64,000 nucleotides of DNA, from positions 27,857-91,856 of the forward strand of contig JAJZAK010000006.1 in assembly GCA_021799485.1 (NCBI GenBank), given 5' to 3'. The notes under the pieces are model-generated. The model did not search any database and was not told the DNA's origin. It saw nothing but the letters and a program-made list of their open reading frames with translations. Positions 1 through 8,417 of this stretch are shown here, piece after piece (the first letter of the stretch is position 1; each line of letters begins with the position of its first letter). The stretch is from a bacterium. GTDB taxonomy: Bacteria > Elusimicrobiota > Elusimicrobia > UBA1565 > UBA9628. The translations under genes were made by a program, and so were the position numbers.

Positions 1-944
1 GCCTTGATCGAGTAATGTTCCTCGATGAGGACTCCCCATCGGGCGAGGGTCAGGATGTCGTCTTCCGGCAGCGCGAAGCGCGCGCGCTCCTCGGGGGGGA
101 CCGGAAGAGTCTTGACGCCTTTCGTGCCGCCGATGTCATAGACGATCTTTGTCTCCTTGCCTCCCTTTTCCTTGCGCAGGATGGGCCTGTAGCCTTGCTT
201 CAGCGCCGGCTTGAATACGACGTACTCGTCCGGGTTGACCGCGCCTTGAACGATGCTTTCCCCCAGGCCGTAGGAGGCGTTGATGAGGATGGCGTCGCGG
301 AACCCCGTCTCCGTGTCGATCGTGAACATGACGCCCGAGGCGGCGAGGTCGGATCGGACCATCTTCTGGATTCCAATCGAAAGGGAGACGCTCTCCGAGG
401 GGATGCCGTGGGCGGCTCGATAGGAGATGGCCCGGTCGGTAAACAAGGAGGCGAAGCATTTGCGGCAAGCTTCGACGAGGGGGCGGCGGCCCCGGATGTT
501 GAGGAAGGTTTCCTGCTGCCCCGCGAAGCTCGCCTCCGGCAGATCTTCGGCCGTGGCGCTCGAGCGCACAGCGACGTCGACCTCGCGCCCTTCGCCTAGA
601 CGGAGGTAGGCCTGCGTGATCTCGGCGGTCACGTCCTCCGGGAAGGGAGCGTCGAGGATCGCCTCGCGAAGGGAGCGGCCGCGGCCATGGAGGCTCTCGA
701 CGTCGGAAGCGTCGAGACCGCGAAGATGCTCCTCGATCACGGGCTGCAGTCCCGCGGACTCCACCAGCCTCCGCCAGGCCGCGGTTGTTATGGCGTATCC
801 CTTGGGGACCGGGACTCCCTTGGACTCGAGCGTTCGGACCATCTCCCCGAGCGAGGCGTTCTTGCCGCCCACGAGCGGCAAATCTTTAAGCTCGATCTGG
901 TCGAACCAAAGAATGATCGGTTCAGGGACGGTTCGTTGTTTCAT
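1..944 (-). CDS. ppsA: Phosphoenolpyruvate synthase, N-terminal part (cut by window edge)
   Basis: Reading the minus strand from the ATG at 944 gives 314 residues with no stop before the left edge. The start reads MKQRTVPEPIILWFDQIELK and is followed by a GGKNASLGEM motif, then PVPKGYAITTAAW, then VAVRSSATAEDLPEASFAGQ and, further on, GVMFTIDTETG and INASYGLGE. These are the successive motifs of the PEP/pyruvate-binding ATP-grasp domain of PEP synthase, which makes PEP from pyruvate and ATP for gluconeogenesis. The phospho-His and TIM-barrel domains must lie outside the window. Pyruvate phosphate dikinase shares the fold, but the motif spacing fits PpsA better. It lies 45 bases downstream of tdk on the same strand, with a hairpin in the gap. 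Confidence 0.93.
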   Translation of the reverse strand, partial: MKQRTVPEPIILWFDQIELKDLPLVGGKNASLGEMVRTLESKGVPVPKGYAITTAAWRRLVESAGLQPVIEEHLRGLDASDVESLHGRGRSLREAILDAPFPEDVTAEITQAYLRLGEGREVDVAVRSSATAEDLPEASFAGQQETFLNIRGRRPLVEACRKCFASLFTDRAISYRAAHGIPSESVSLSIGIQKMVRSDLAASGVMFTIDTETGFRDAILINASYGLGESIVQGAVNPDEYVVFKPALKQGYRPILRKEKGGKETKIVYDIGGTKGVKTLPVPPEERARFALPEDDILTLARWGVLIEEHYSIK

Positions 945-945
945 G

Positions 946-967
946 GCGTCTCTCAACGGAGAGACGC
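946..967 (-). promoter_or_regulatory. Hairpin covering the ppsA ribosome-binding site
   Basis: A perfect 9-bp inverted repeat (GCGTCTCTC at 946-954, GAGAGACGC at 959-967) with a 4-base loop sits directly before the ppsA start. In the mRNA the only purine-rich SD-like stretch (GAGAG, about 950-954) is inside the stem. It lacks a U-run, so it is a poor terminator; it may lower or regulate ppsA translation. That role is an inference. Confidence 0.5.
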
Positions 968-989
968 AACGTTTAGGCTAACTGGAGAG

Positions 990-1529
990 TTACGCGCCGG
1001 GACGGAAGCAGAGCCGGCAGCGGGCCTCGTATTTGTCCGCGGAGCCGACTTCGATGATCTTTTTCGAGACGGAGAGCCTCTGCGAACGATTCGCGGGGCT
1101 TCCGCAGAGCGCGCATATCGCCAGATTTTTGGCGACGAATTCGGCGACCCCCATGAGGAGCGCCGTCGCGGGGAAGGGCTTCCCCCGGAAATCCTGGTCG
1201 AGTCCCGCCGCGATCACGCGCTTTCCCTTGTCCGCCAGCGATTCGCAGACCGCGACGATGCGCGTTCCGAAGAACTGGACCTCGTCGATCCCCACCACGG
1301 AGGTGTCGGCATCCACGGCGGCCAGGACTTGGGACGCGGAGGTGAGGGGCTTTGAGGCGATGCGGGTCTTGTCGTGGGAGACGATGTGGTCCTCCAAGTA
1401 GCGCTTGTCGAGGACGGAGCTGAAGACTTGGACCTTCTGCTTGGCGAGAGCCGCCAACTTGAGCCGGCGGATCAGTTCTTGGGTCTTCCCGGAGAACATG
1501 CTTCCGACAATGACCTCGATCCAGCCCAT
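990..1529 (-). CDS. tdk: Thymidine kinase
   Basis: 179 residues, the usual size of bacterial type II thymidine kinase. The P-loop GSMFSGKT lies at about residues 9-16, the GIDEVQFF Walker-B segment with the catalytic Glu follows mid-protein, and the C-terminal half has the structural zinc cysteines (CALC and CRLC). The enzyme phosphorylates thymidine in the salvage pathway. The ATG at 1529 (MGWIEVIVGS) was chosen because it puts the P-loop at its usual distance from the N-terminus; the longer open frame upstream has no homology-like content. It lies between rfbB and ppsA on the same strand. Confidence 0.93.
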   Translation of the reverse strand: MGWIEVIVGSMFSGKTQELIRRLKLAALAKQKVQVFSSVLDKRYLEDHIVSHDKTRIASKPLTSASQVLAAVDADTSVVGIDEVQFFGTRIVAVCESLADKGKRVIAAGLDQDFRGKPFPATALLMGVAEFVAKNLAICALCGSPANRSQRLSVSKKIIEVGSADKYEARCRLCFRPGA

Positions 1530-1602
1530 GGAGGGACGCCAGAGAGGATAAGGGGTCGGCCTTAAGGAGGCCGATGCCGAGCCTCTCTTCCTGCCCGGGA
1601 TG

Positions 1603-2646
1603 CTAGCGTGCCGCCGCTTCCTTGGTTTTCTCGGCATATTGCTCTCGATAATAAGCGGAAAAAACAGGCGATTGCTTGAGGGGCCGCCACCAGGAGCGCC
1701 GGGACTGGTACCAGGCGGCGGTCTCCCGCAAGGCGCGGTCGAAATCGGAGGCAGGATCGGAGGCAGGGCGGTATCCCAGCTTGGACAGGGCGCGGGAGTC
1801 AAGGGCATAGCGGCGGTCGTGCCCGGGACGGTCCGGGACTTGGCGGACGAGGCTTTTCGGAATTCCCATGACCTTCCGCATTTTTAGGACGAGATCGCGG
1901 TTCCTGAGGAGAACGCTTCCTCCTACGTTATAGGAGCGGCCCGGCGATCCCTTTCTTAAGATAAGGTCGAGCGCCCGGACGCAGTCATGAACGTAAATCC
2001 AGTTGCGAACCTGCCCTCCATCGCCGTAGAGGGGGAAGGGCTTCCCCTCGCTCCAGTTCGTGATCATGAGGGGGAGGGCCTTCTCGGGGTATTGATAGGG
2101 GCCGAAATTGTTGGAGGGCCTCGCGATGACGACGGGCAGGCCGTAGGTCTTGTGATAGGCGGTCGCCAGATGGTCCGCGGCGGCTTTTGAGGCCGCATAG
2201 GGACTCGTCGGCCTGAAAGGGGCGTCCTCGGAGCTTTTCCCGCGGAGAACGGGGCCGTAGACCTCGTCGGTGCTGATATGGAGGAAACGCTTGATCTCGC
2301 CTGCGCGTCGGCGCGCTTCCTCGAGGAGGACATGAGTTCCCAGGACGTTGGTCTTAAGGAAGGCCTCCGGGTCAAGGATCGATCGGTCGACGTGGGTCTC
2401 GGCGGCGAAGTGGGCCACGGCTTGGACTCCCTTCATCGCTTGGCGGACGGTCTCCGGATCGCTGATGTCGCCTCGGAGGAAGCGATAGCGGGGGTGGGGA
2501 AGGAGATCCGCTAGGTTTTCGGGATTTCCCGCGTAGGTCTCGGCGTCGAGATTGACGATCTCGTCCTTGGTTTCGGCCAATGCTCGCCGGATGAAGTTGG
2601 ATCCGATGAAGCCCAAGCCCCCGGTCACGAGGACCTTCATGCCCAT
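1603..2646 (-). CDS. rfbB: dTDP-glucose 4,6-dehydratase
   Basis: 347-residue extended short-chain dehydrogenase. It has the Rossmann glycine motif GGLGFIGSNF near the N-terminus, the HFAAETHVDRSI segment, the catalytic STDEVYG with Asp-Glu next to the active-site Thr, YAASKAAADH with the YxxxK pair, and RPSNNFGPYQYPEKALP. These are diagnostic of RmlB/RfbB, which makes dTDP-4-keto-6-deoxyglucose for surface sugars. The start is MGMKVLVTGG; the second Met at 2640 is an alternative. It follows the epimerase with a 6-base gap, so the two are probably co-transcribed. No rfbA, rfbC or rfbD is present in the window. Confidence 0.92.
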   Translation of the reverse strand: MGMKVLVTGGLGFIGSNFIRRALAETKDEIVNLDAETYAGNPENLADLLPHPRYRFLRGDISDPETVRQAMKGVQAVAHFAAETHVDRSILDPEAFLKTNVLGTHVLLEEARRRAGEIKRFLHISTDEVYGPVLRGKSSEDAPFRPTSPYAASKAAADHLATAYHKTYGLPVVIARPSNNFGPYQYPEKALPLMITNWSEGKPFPLYGDGGQVRNWIYVHDCVRALDLILRKGSPGRSYNVGGSVLLRNRDLVLKMRKVMGIPKSLVRQVPDRPGHDRRYALDSRALSKLGYRPASDPASDFDRALRETAAWYQSRRSWWRPLKQSPVFSAYYREQYAEKTKEAAAR

Positions 2647-2652
2647 GGGGGT

Positions 2653-3675
2653 CTACGCCGCAGAGGCGACACGGGGCCGGGCTCGTCCCTTGAAATAGGC
2701 CGAGGCAAAATAGTCCCAGGTGTCCACCACGCCGTCCTCGAAACCCACCAAGGTCTTGTATCCCAGATCTCGCTTGGCCCCCGAGATGTCGGCGTAGGTC
2801 TTGCGAACGTCCCCGGCCCTCTTGGGGTGCATTTTCCTTTCGAGGCGGCGGCCGACGACCTTCTCGATGACTCGGATGAGGTCGTTAAGGGAATAGGAGC
2901 AGCCGTTCGCGATATTATAGGCCTTGCCGACGCCCTTTGGGGTCCTCAACGCCAGGAGATTCGCGAAGACGATGTTTCTGATGTGGGTGAAATCGCGGCT
3001 TTGCTTTCCGTCCCAATGGAGTTCCAGGGGTTCTCCACGCCAGGCCTGCTCCATGAAGCGCGGGATGACCGCCGAATAGAGGGATTCGGGGTCTTGTCTC
3101 GGCCCGAAGACGTTGAAATAGCGCAAGCTCACCGTCGGGAGGCCATAGGTCTTGGCGAACAGGACGCAGTAGTGTTCTCCAGCGAGCTTGGAGGCCGCAT
3201 AGGGGGAGAGAGGGGAGGGGAGGTCCGTTTCCTTTTGGGGGAAGCGCTTGGAGTCGCCGTAGACCGAGCTTGACGAGGCGTAGACGACCCGGCCGACCTT
3301 GGCTTCCTTTGCCGCCCAGAGAAGGTTCAAGGTTCCCGTGCTGTTGGATTCGTGGCTGTCGATGGGGTTGTCCACGGATTTGGGCACGGAACGCAGCGCC
3401 GCTTGGTGGATCACCGCCTTGACGCCCGAGACCGCCCGCCGGCAGTCCTCGATCGAGCGCAGGTCTCCCCGGAGAAACTCGACCTTGTCCTTAAAGGAAG
3501 CCATGTGCTCAGGTTTCCCGGTCGAGAGGTTGTCGAGGACGCGCACGGGAACGCCGGCGCCCACCAAGGCCTCCGCGATATGGGAACCGATAAAGCCGGC
3601 CGCGCCGGTGACGAGCACGGGGCCGTCGGCGGGAGAGAAGAGCCCCAAGGGCAAGGATGGGGATTTAGCGGCCAT
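2653..3675 (-). CDS. NAD-dependent sugar-nucleotide epimerase (UDP-GlcNAc/UDP-glucose 4-epimerase type)
   Basis: 340 residues. It has an N-terminal GAAGFIGSHI Rossmann motif, the LDNLSTGKPEHM segment after strand 2, ASSSSVYGD, the catalytic YAASKLAGEHY (YxxxK) and RYFNVFGPRQDPESLYSAVIP. The last motif resembles WbpP/TviC-type UDP-GlcNAc 4-epimerases more than GalE. Substrate cannot be fixed from sequence alone. It is the first gene of a minus-strand run with rfbB, tdk and ppsA, so it probably contributes to polysaccharide or LPS precursor synthesis. Confidence 0.88.
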   Translation of the reverse strand: MAAKSPSLPLGLFSPADGPVLVTGAAGFIGSHIAEALVGAGVPVRVLDNLSTGKPEHMASFKDKVEFLRGDLRSIEDCRRAVSGVKAVIHQAALRSVPKSVDNPIDSHESNSTGTLNLLWAAKEAKVGRVVYASSSSVYGDSKRFPQKETDLPSPLSPYAASKLAGEHYCVLFAKTYGLPTVSLRYFNVFGPRQDPESLYSAVIPRFMEQAWRGEPLELHWDGKQSRDFTHIRNIVFANLLALRTPKGVGKAYNIANGCSYSLNDLIRVIEKVVGRRLERKMHPKRAGDVRKTYADISGAKRDLGYKTLVGFEDGVVDTWDYFASAYFKGRARPRVASAA

Positions 3676-3864
3676 GGGCTTCTACAACCTCTTGAGCGAC
3701 CGTGCTCGTGGAGGGCAAGCAAGCGACGTTGCAGATCAAAATTTCGGCTGTGTCAGGCACGGTGGGATTTTATCTCATTTGAGGTTGCCCCGAAAGTCCC
3801 GGGTCCGAAGGGCCCATAAGGCTCTTGGTGCTTCCCCTTCTCGGCATTATATAAAGGATGACAT
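3676..3864. promoter_or_regulatory. Divergent intergenic region with SD for the rightward gene
   Basis: This 189-base gap separates a minus-strand epimerase from a plus-strand secreted protein and should hold both promoters. I can see an AAGGA Shine-Dalgarno at 3854-3858, 6 bases before the ATG at 3865, and an AT-rich TATATAAA-like stretch just before it. On the minus strand a TAAAAT hexamer lies near 3770, but no good -35 accompanies it. No further gene is visible. Confidence 0.4.
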
Positions 3865-6051
3865 ATGATGCGAGCGCATTCATTGCTCTGCCTGTGGGTT
3901 GCCGGCATCCTTGCTTGCGCCCCTTGCTCGGCATATTCGCAAGCGGCCGATGGCACGGCGCCCCAAAGCGTCTGGACGAAGGCCAGTGTCGGAGAATCCT
4001 TCTCCGACGACGACCTAACGACGAGCGAGAAGACCAACTTCGGCTTTAATTTCCAGAACTCCGGAATGCGCGGCTGCGACCGCTTTCCTTATATTTTTAA
4101 CTCGATTCCCATCTCCTACGCCATCCCGGCGATTGCCGGGGCCAACTCCCTCATTACGAATCTGGCGGGGAGCGGCACCAGGAAATTTCTCCGGGATCCC
4201 CAATATGGCCGTCTCTTCCTCGACGACGAGATCAACGTGAATCCCACCTTGGGCCCCAGCCGGGAGATCGCGACCCCCATCAAGGGACTGCCCCTCTCGT
4301 TTTTCGGGACCGTGAATCTTAACGGCACGTCGGGGGTGGCGCGGCCTCTTCCCAACCAGGATTCATGCAAGGAGATCAAGCAATACTTGAAGCTGTGGGA
4401 TTTCAAGCTCGTCCTTCCCTTGTCCGGCAAGCGCTTTGCCGCGATGTTGCCCGGGGAAATATGGAGGATCCCCGTCACCTTCACGATACGCATCGGTCCC
4501 TCGGCGGGTTATTCGGTGACGAACTCCGTCTCGGGAGGGCTTCTCTCCGGCGCGGCCCAGCAGGCCCTTATGCAGGGCGTCAACGTCGTCATCGCGATTT
4601 CCGGGAGCACCCAAAAGTCGGCCACGGTCACGTTGCGCCGCTTGGACGAGAATTCGCTGCGGGTGCGCGTGAGGCTTGGCCGCGCGAGGATTCTCGACGC
4701 GAACGGAACGGTTTTCGCGGGAGCGCCCGTCGTCGGAATGACCGAGTCGCTCGTCGGGGGGCTCGTCGGGCATCTTTCGAAGACGATCGCTCCGGCCGTC
4801 GCTTCCTATGTATCCCAGGAGTTGCTTCTCATGTTGAGCGGCCAGCTGACACTCGACTGGTCCCAGACCGCCGGGGATACGGCGGTTCTCGAGTATGTGC
4901 TCAATCCGAACAACGCGGATCAAATGGACATCCTGGCGCGGCTCCTGCGCGGGGACCTCAACGTCTTTAAGCAGCTTGTCCGGTTCTCCAGACTCTCGAA
5001 ACCCTCCTCCACCGACAACACGGATCTCAAGCGATTGTCGGCCCTCGAGAAAGAGCATTCGCAAGCTCTGGGCCAGAAGCCCAGCTACTCCGGCCTGACG
5101 GCGATCCGCTCCGCCATGGCCCAGATTTCGGGGGGCTTGCCGTTCATAGGGAACTTCGCGTGGAATCGCGGCCATGACGAGTCGAGCTTCCTCGACATGC
5201 ACAAAGAGGGGTACGACCGCTACCACGTCTACGACGCCTCCCGGCAAAAAAATTGGGGGCTGTTTTATATTCCCTTCGCCGGCACCGTCTCTCTGAGAAA
5301 CCACAGCCAAAGCATCCAGGCGTTCTCATCGAAGAACAGCTCCGGCTCCTCCGTCGGCGCCTCCGTGCTCTTTGTCGACCAGCACGGCGCCCTGCGCCGG
5401 GTCGGCAAGAGCGCGGCGAAGGCCCTTGAGGAGTACAACGGCGTCATGCGCTATGTCGGCGCCCACGGCTCGGGGACTAACCGGACGATGGAAATACCGG
5501 TTCCGAGCGTGCTTTCCTCAGGCACGGCCACCGCAGTCAAGAGATCGAACATGAACTTCTCCCTGTATCTTTCCTCGACGGCGGTGGGCTCCATCCTCAA
5601 GACATCCTCCGACGAGGTGATGGCGGCCTATCGCAACGCCTTCCCGGAGCGCGAAACCGCCCGCACGGGGATCATCGGCGGCCTGGCTCGCGCCGTGGAC
5701 GGGCTCATCAACCGCCGCGGCGATAAGAAAGCGGCGCGCTTGGCTGGGGACATAACGAAGGCCGGGGAGTCCTCCGATCAGGACGAGCAACTCGCGGCCT
5801 TCGCGAGGATCGTCTCCGGCAAAGGCAAGAGTAAGATGGGATTCAAGGACGTCTTCAGGGTTCTCGTCCAATTCGTCGATCCGACGGAGCTCGCCGGGGA
5901 TCTTTTGATGACCGTCGCCACCCAGATGGGCCAGGCGAACAGCGGAGAGACCCACCTCGTCTACAACCAAGATCTTCTCCACAGCCCTTCCGTCGAGAGC
6001 TTCGCCAAGACCAAGTATCGCTACATACCGCCCCAACCGTTGACCGATTAG
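3865..6051 (+). CDS. Large secreted protein of unknown family
   Basis: 728 residues. A signal peptide (MMRAHSLLCLWVAGILACAP, then CSAYSQA) is followed by a mature protein I do not recognise. Near residues 200-260 there is an amphipathic/beta-type stretch rich in Gly, Ser and Val, and at 300-330 a hydrophobic helix-like segment. The middle has the sequence LTLDWSQTAGDTAVLEYVLN, which resembles exported beta-rich proteins but gives no family. The C-terminal third has a basic segment (INRRGDKKAARLAGD) and acidic patches. No catalytic motif is evident. The start has a good SD (AAGGA). It is convergent with the LptD-like gene and overlaps it by 4 bases. Likely periplasmic or surface-located. Confidence 0.85.
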   Translation: MMRAHSLLCLWVAGILACAPCSAYSQAADGTAPQSVWTKASVGESFSDDDLTTSEKTNFGFNFQNSGMRGCDRFPYIFNSIPISYAIPAIAGANSLITNLAGSGTRKFLRDPQYGRLFLDDEINVNPTLGPSREIATPIKGLPLSFFGTVNLNGTSGVARPLPNQDSCKEIKQYLKLWDFKLVLPLSGKRFAAMLPGEIWRIPVTFTIRIGPSAGYSVTNSVSGGLLSGAAQQALMQGVNVVIAISGSTQKSATVTLRRLDENSLRVRVRLGRARILDANGTVFAGAPVVGMTESLVGGLVGHLSKTIAPAVASYVSQELLLMLSGQLTLDWSQTAGDTAVLEYVLNPNNADQMDILARLLRGDLNVFKQLVRFSRLSKPSSTDNTDLKRLSALEKEHSQALGQKPSYSGLTAIRSAMAQISGGLPFIGNFAWNRGHDESSFLDMHKEGYDRYHVYDASRQKNWGLFYIPFAGTVSLRNHSQSIQAFSSKNSSGSSVGASVLFVDQHGALRRVGKSAAKALEEYNGVMRYVGAHGSGTNRTMEIPVPSVLSSGTATAVKRSNMNFSLYLSSTAVGSILKTSSDEVMAAYRNAFPERETARTGIIGGLARAVDGLINRRGDKKAARLAGDITKAGESSDQDEQLAAFARIVSGKGKSKMGFKDVFRVLVQFVDPTELAGDLLMTVATQMGQANSGETHLVYNQDLLHSPSVESFAKTKYRYIPPQPLTD

Positions 6052-8297
6052 GGCGTTGAAGGGCCGCCCGTTCCCCAGGGGTTCCAGGCCTGATCCGGCC
6101 ACCATTCGGATTCCCAGTCGTGCTCCGTCGCCTTCTGGCGTTGGGCGGCGCTGGGTTGGGTGAGGCTGCCGAAGCGCAGGGTCACCGTGAACTTCACCTC
6201 CTCGACGCCGGGGCGGAAGATGAAGTTGAGCTGGGTCATGAAGTCGTGCCAAAGTTTGCGGACGGCGAGCTCCTTGTCAAAGAGCTGGAAGCTGCCCAAA
6301 CGGTAGAAGGCGTTGGGGGTCGTCATGGCCGCCCGCAACGCTCCCACGAACTGCCAAGTGCTGTCCAAGGGGCGCCAGCCGAATTGGATGTTGGCGACAT
6401 AGGAGGAGCTTTCTCCCACGTCGAAGCCGACGCTCGTGTCGAGGAAGGTTTGAGAGAGCTGCCCCCAGGTGGCGTCCGCCAGGAAATTCTGGTTGCCATA
6501 GGCGACGCTGTAGACGTCGTGCAGGGTGAGGTTGAGATTCGGCCGCGCGAGATAAGTGGCATCGACCGTGATAGGCTCGATGCGTTCCTTCGTGGTGAGC
6601 GTCTGGTCCCTGAATTGGGCGAAGTTGTAGCCCGACACCGCGCGAATGGTCGAGTTCGTCCCGATGATCTTGAAATATTCCAGGCTCGCCATATTCGCCT
6701 CGACGCCGTAGTCCTCGGCGGAGGAATCCGTCAGAAAGGAGTTGGCCCGCTGTCGGCCGCGGTAGATGTCGATCAAATCCACTTGGCCGGGGGCCCCGTT
6801 GTAGCGCAAATCGGCCTTGGCGCTGTAGCGGCCGACGAAGGCGTCCGTGCTCGCGGTCACGGTCCCGTTCTCTCCGGGAGAATAGGCTTGCCTGTAGTAG
6901 CCCGCCGTATAGGCCAATGTCGGCAGGAAGCTCAGGTGCCTGTTGAGGACGAACTCCTTGTCTCCTTGCCACCCGACGGTGGCGTCTCTCTGCGTGAGCC
7001 CGTTGTTGTAGATGTCGAGCTGGGAAGCGGGGGTGTTCGCATACCAGGGAGTCTCGGTCGCCGCGCCTTGCTGGGGAAGGCCCAGGGTGTAGCTGTTCTC
7101 GACATGGGCCGAAAACAGGTTGATCCACGGCACCTTGTTGAACTTCATCGCCGTCGTCTGGAAGTCGCCGTAGAAGCTGTCTTGCACTTTCTGAAAAGAC
7201 AGGCCGTTGGGGTTGTCTTGACGGGAGTAAGCCGCTCGAGCGACATAGGCGGAGGTCGTGTAGTAGATCGAGCCGTCGGTGATCAGGTAGGGGGCGATCG
7301 GAAAGACGTTGCCGCGCTGGTAGTCGTTGGCGAAGTTCGGGTCCGACATCTTCTGGATGCGGGCTTGGAAGGCGGTATTCTGGCTCAGCTTTTGGTAGGT
7401 GTTCGCGGCGATGTCCCAGCGCTCATGCGTGAGGCCCTGCTCCCCGAACTGGTTGTCCGTTTTTCCGGCCTCGTTGATGTTGTAGAGATAGACCGACGTG
7501 CGGTGGTTGATGCCCTGGTGCTGGTTGAAGTAGAGCCCGTAGCCCACGCCCTCGTTGGTGTACTCGTCCACCATGTCCCGCATGTAGACCTGCGAGCTGA
7601 AGTGCATGGTGAGCATCCCATGAACGGCATAGCCGTTTCTGGGGTCATAGCCGGGCATGACCATCGGTTGGAGGAACGGCGTCTGGCCCGCGGGGACGAT
7701 GGACTTGTAGAAAAAGGGGAAGTAAAAGAGGGGCTTTTGGCCGAGATAAAAGACCGTGTTGCGCGCCAGGAGATAGTGCTGGGGATAGACGGTGAGCTTT
7801 GTGGCGTGGAAGTGGTAATGAGGCTTGGGCACGAGATCGCAGCTTGTGAAGTCCGCGTCCCAATAGTCGACGTGGTGGTCGGACCAAAGAATGCTTTTGG
7901 GCGCGTGGACGCGCCAGAAGCCGGAGCCCGCGGAAACGTTGTCGACCGTTCCGGAGCGCGACATGAAGTCGAAGGAGCCCGGATCTCCATAGATGGCGTT
8001 TTCGCCGTCCGAGAGGAAAAATGGCCCCGCCGACCAGCAGAACCGGCGCTGCGTGTCGATCCAAAGATCGTTCGACTTGATTGTCCAGGTCGACTCTAGG
8101 ATCTTGGCGTGGCCGTTGAGGTGGACGAGGGAGTTCGTGCTGACGTAGTCGACGTGGTCGGCGCTGAAGTCGATCCGGGGCGTGGCGCTCGAGTAGGAGG
8201 GGCCCGGCGGGAGGGGGTAGCCAGAGGAGAAGTCCTGGGCTGCCAACGGAGCGCAATATAAAAGCGCCGCCGCCAGAACCCCTCGGAATCGTGGCAA
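6048..8297 (-). CDS. lptD: LptD/OstA-like outer-membrane LPS assembly protein
   Basis: 749 residues with a signal peptide (MPRFRGVLAAALLYCAPLAA). Residues about 40-200 form the OstA/LptA-like jellyroll (DFSADHVDYVSTNSLVHLNG, then DLWIDTQRR, YGDPGSFDF, FTSCD), including the FYLGQKPLFYFPFFYKS segment typical of LptD. The rest alternates aromatic and polar residues like a large outer-membrane beta-barrel and ends in a Trp-rich tail. LptD inserts lipopolysaccharide into the outer leaflet. Cysteines are few, so the disulfide pattern of enterobacterial LptD is not conserved. The start codon is TTG; an in-frame stop lies just upstream and no ATG falls in the signal region. Confidence 0.8.
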   Translation of the reverse strand: MPRFRGVLAAALLYCAPLAAQDFSSGYPLPPGPSYSSATPRIDFSADHVDYVSTNSLVHLNGHAKILESTWTIKSNDLWIDTQRRFCWSAGPFFLSDGENAIYGDPGSFDFMSRSGTVDNVSAGSGFWRVHAPKSILWSDHHVDYWDADFTSCDLVPKPHYHFHATKLTVYPQHYLLARNTVFYLGQKPLFYFPFFYKSIVPAGQTPFLQPMVMPGYDPRNGYAVHGMLTMHFSSQVYMRDMVDEYTNEGVGYGLYFNQHQGINHRTSVYLYNINEAGKTDNQFGEQGLTHERWDIAANTYQKLSQNTAFQARIQKMSDPNFANDYQRGNVFPIAPYLITDGSIYYTTSAYVARAAYSRQDNPNGLSFQKVQDSFYGDFQTTAMKFNKVPWINLFSAHVENSYTLGLPQQGAATETPWYANTPASQLDIYNNGLTQRDATVGWQGDKEFVLNRHLSFLPTLAYTAGYYRQAYSPGENGTVTASTDAFVGRYSAKADLRYNGAPGQVDLIDIYRGRQRANSFLTDSSAEDYGVEANMASLEYFKIIGTNSTIRAVSGYNFAQFRDQTLTTKERIEPITVDATYLARPNLNLTLHDVYSVAYGNQNFLADATWGQLSQTFLDTSVGFDVGESSSYVANIQFGWRPLDSTWQFVGALRAAMTTPNAFYRLGSFQLFDKELAVRKLWHDFMTQLNFIFRPGVEEVKFTVTLRFGSLTQPSAAQRQKATEHDWESEWWPDQAWNPWGTGGPSTP

Positions 8298-8417
8298 AGC
8301 GCGGTAAGGTTAACCTGCGCTTTTCAGTTTGTCAATAAGTCTTACTATATAGAAAGTAAACCTTCGCAAAGATTCATCTCGCGAAGACCCTTCAAAGACG
8401 GCTTCAGAGGCCGGCTT
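8298..8417 (-). promoter_or_regulatory. AT-rich promoter region of the LptD-like gene
   Basis: This gap lies between the M13 peptidase stop and the lptD start. On the minus strand a consensus TTGACA (8330-8335) is followed after 17 bases by TAACCT (8307-8312), a weak -10. Transcription would then begin within a few bases of the TTG start, giving an almost leaderless mRNA. Further upstream an AT-rich TATATAGT stretch (about 8344-8351) could be an alternative -10. An imperfect GC-rich hairpin just after the peptidase stop may act as a weak terminator. Confidence 0.4.

Noticed and set aside
6120..8099. Plus-strand open frame of 659 codons opposite the LptD-like gene
   Set aside because: It lies entirely antisense to a gene with signal peptide and LptD motifs; its composition (Val/Arg/Gly-rich) is the mirror of that gene and has no motif.
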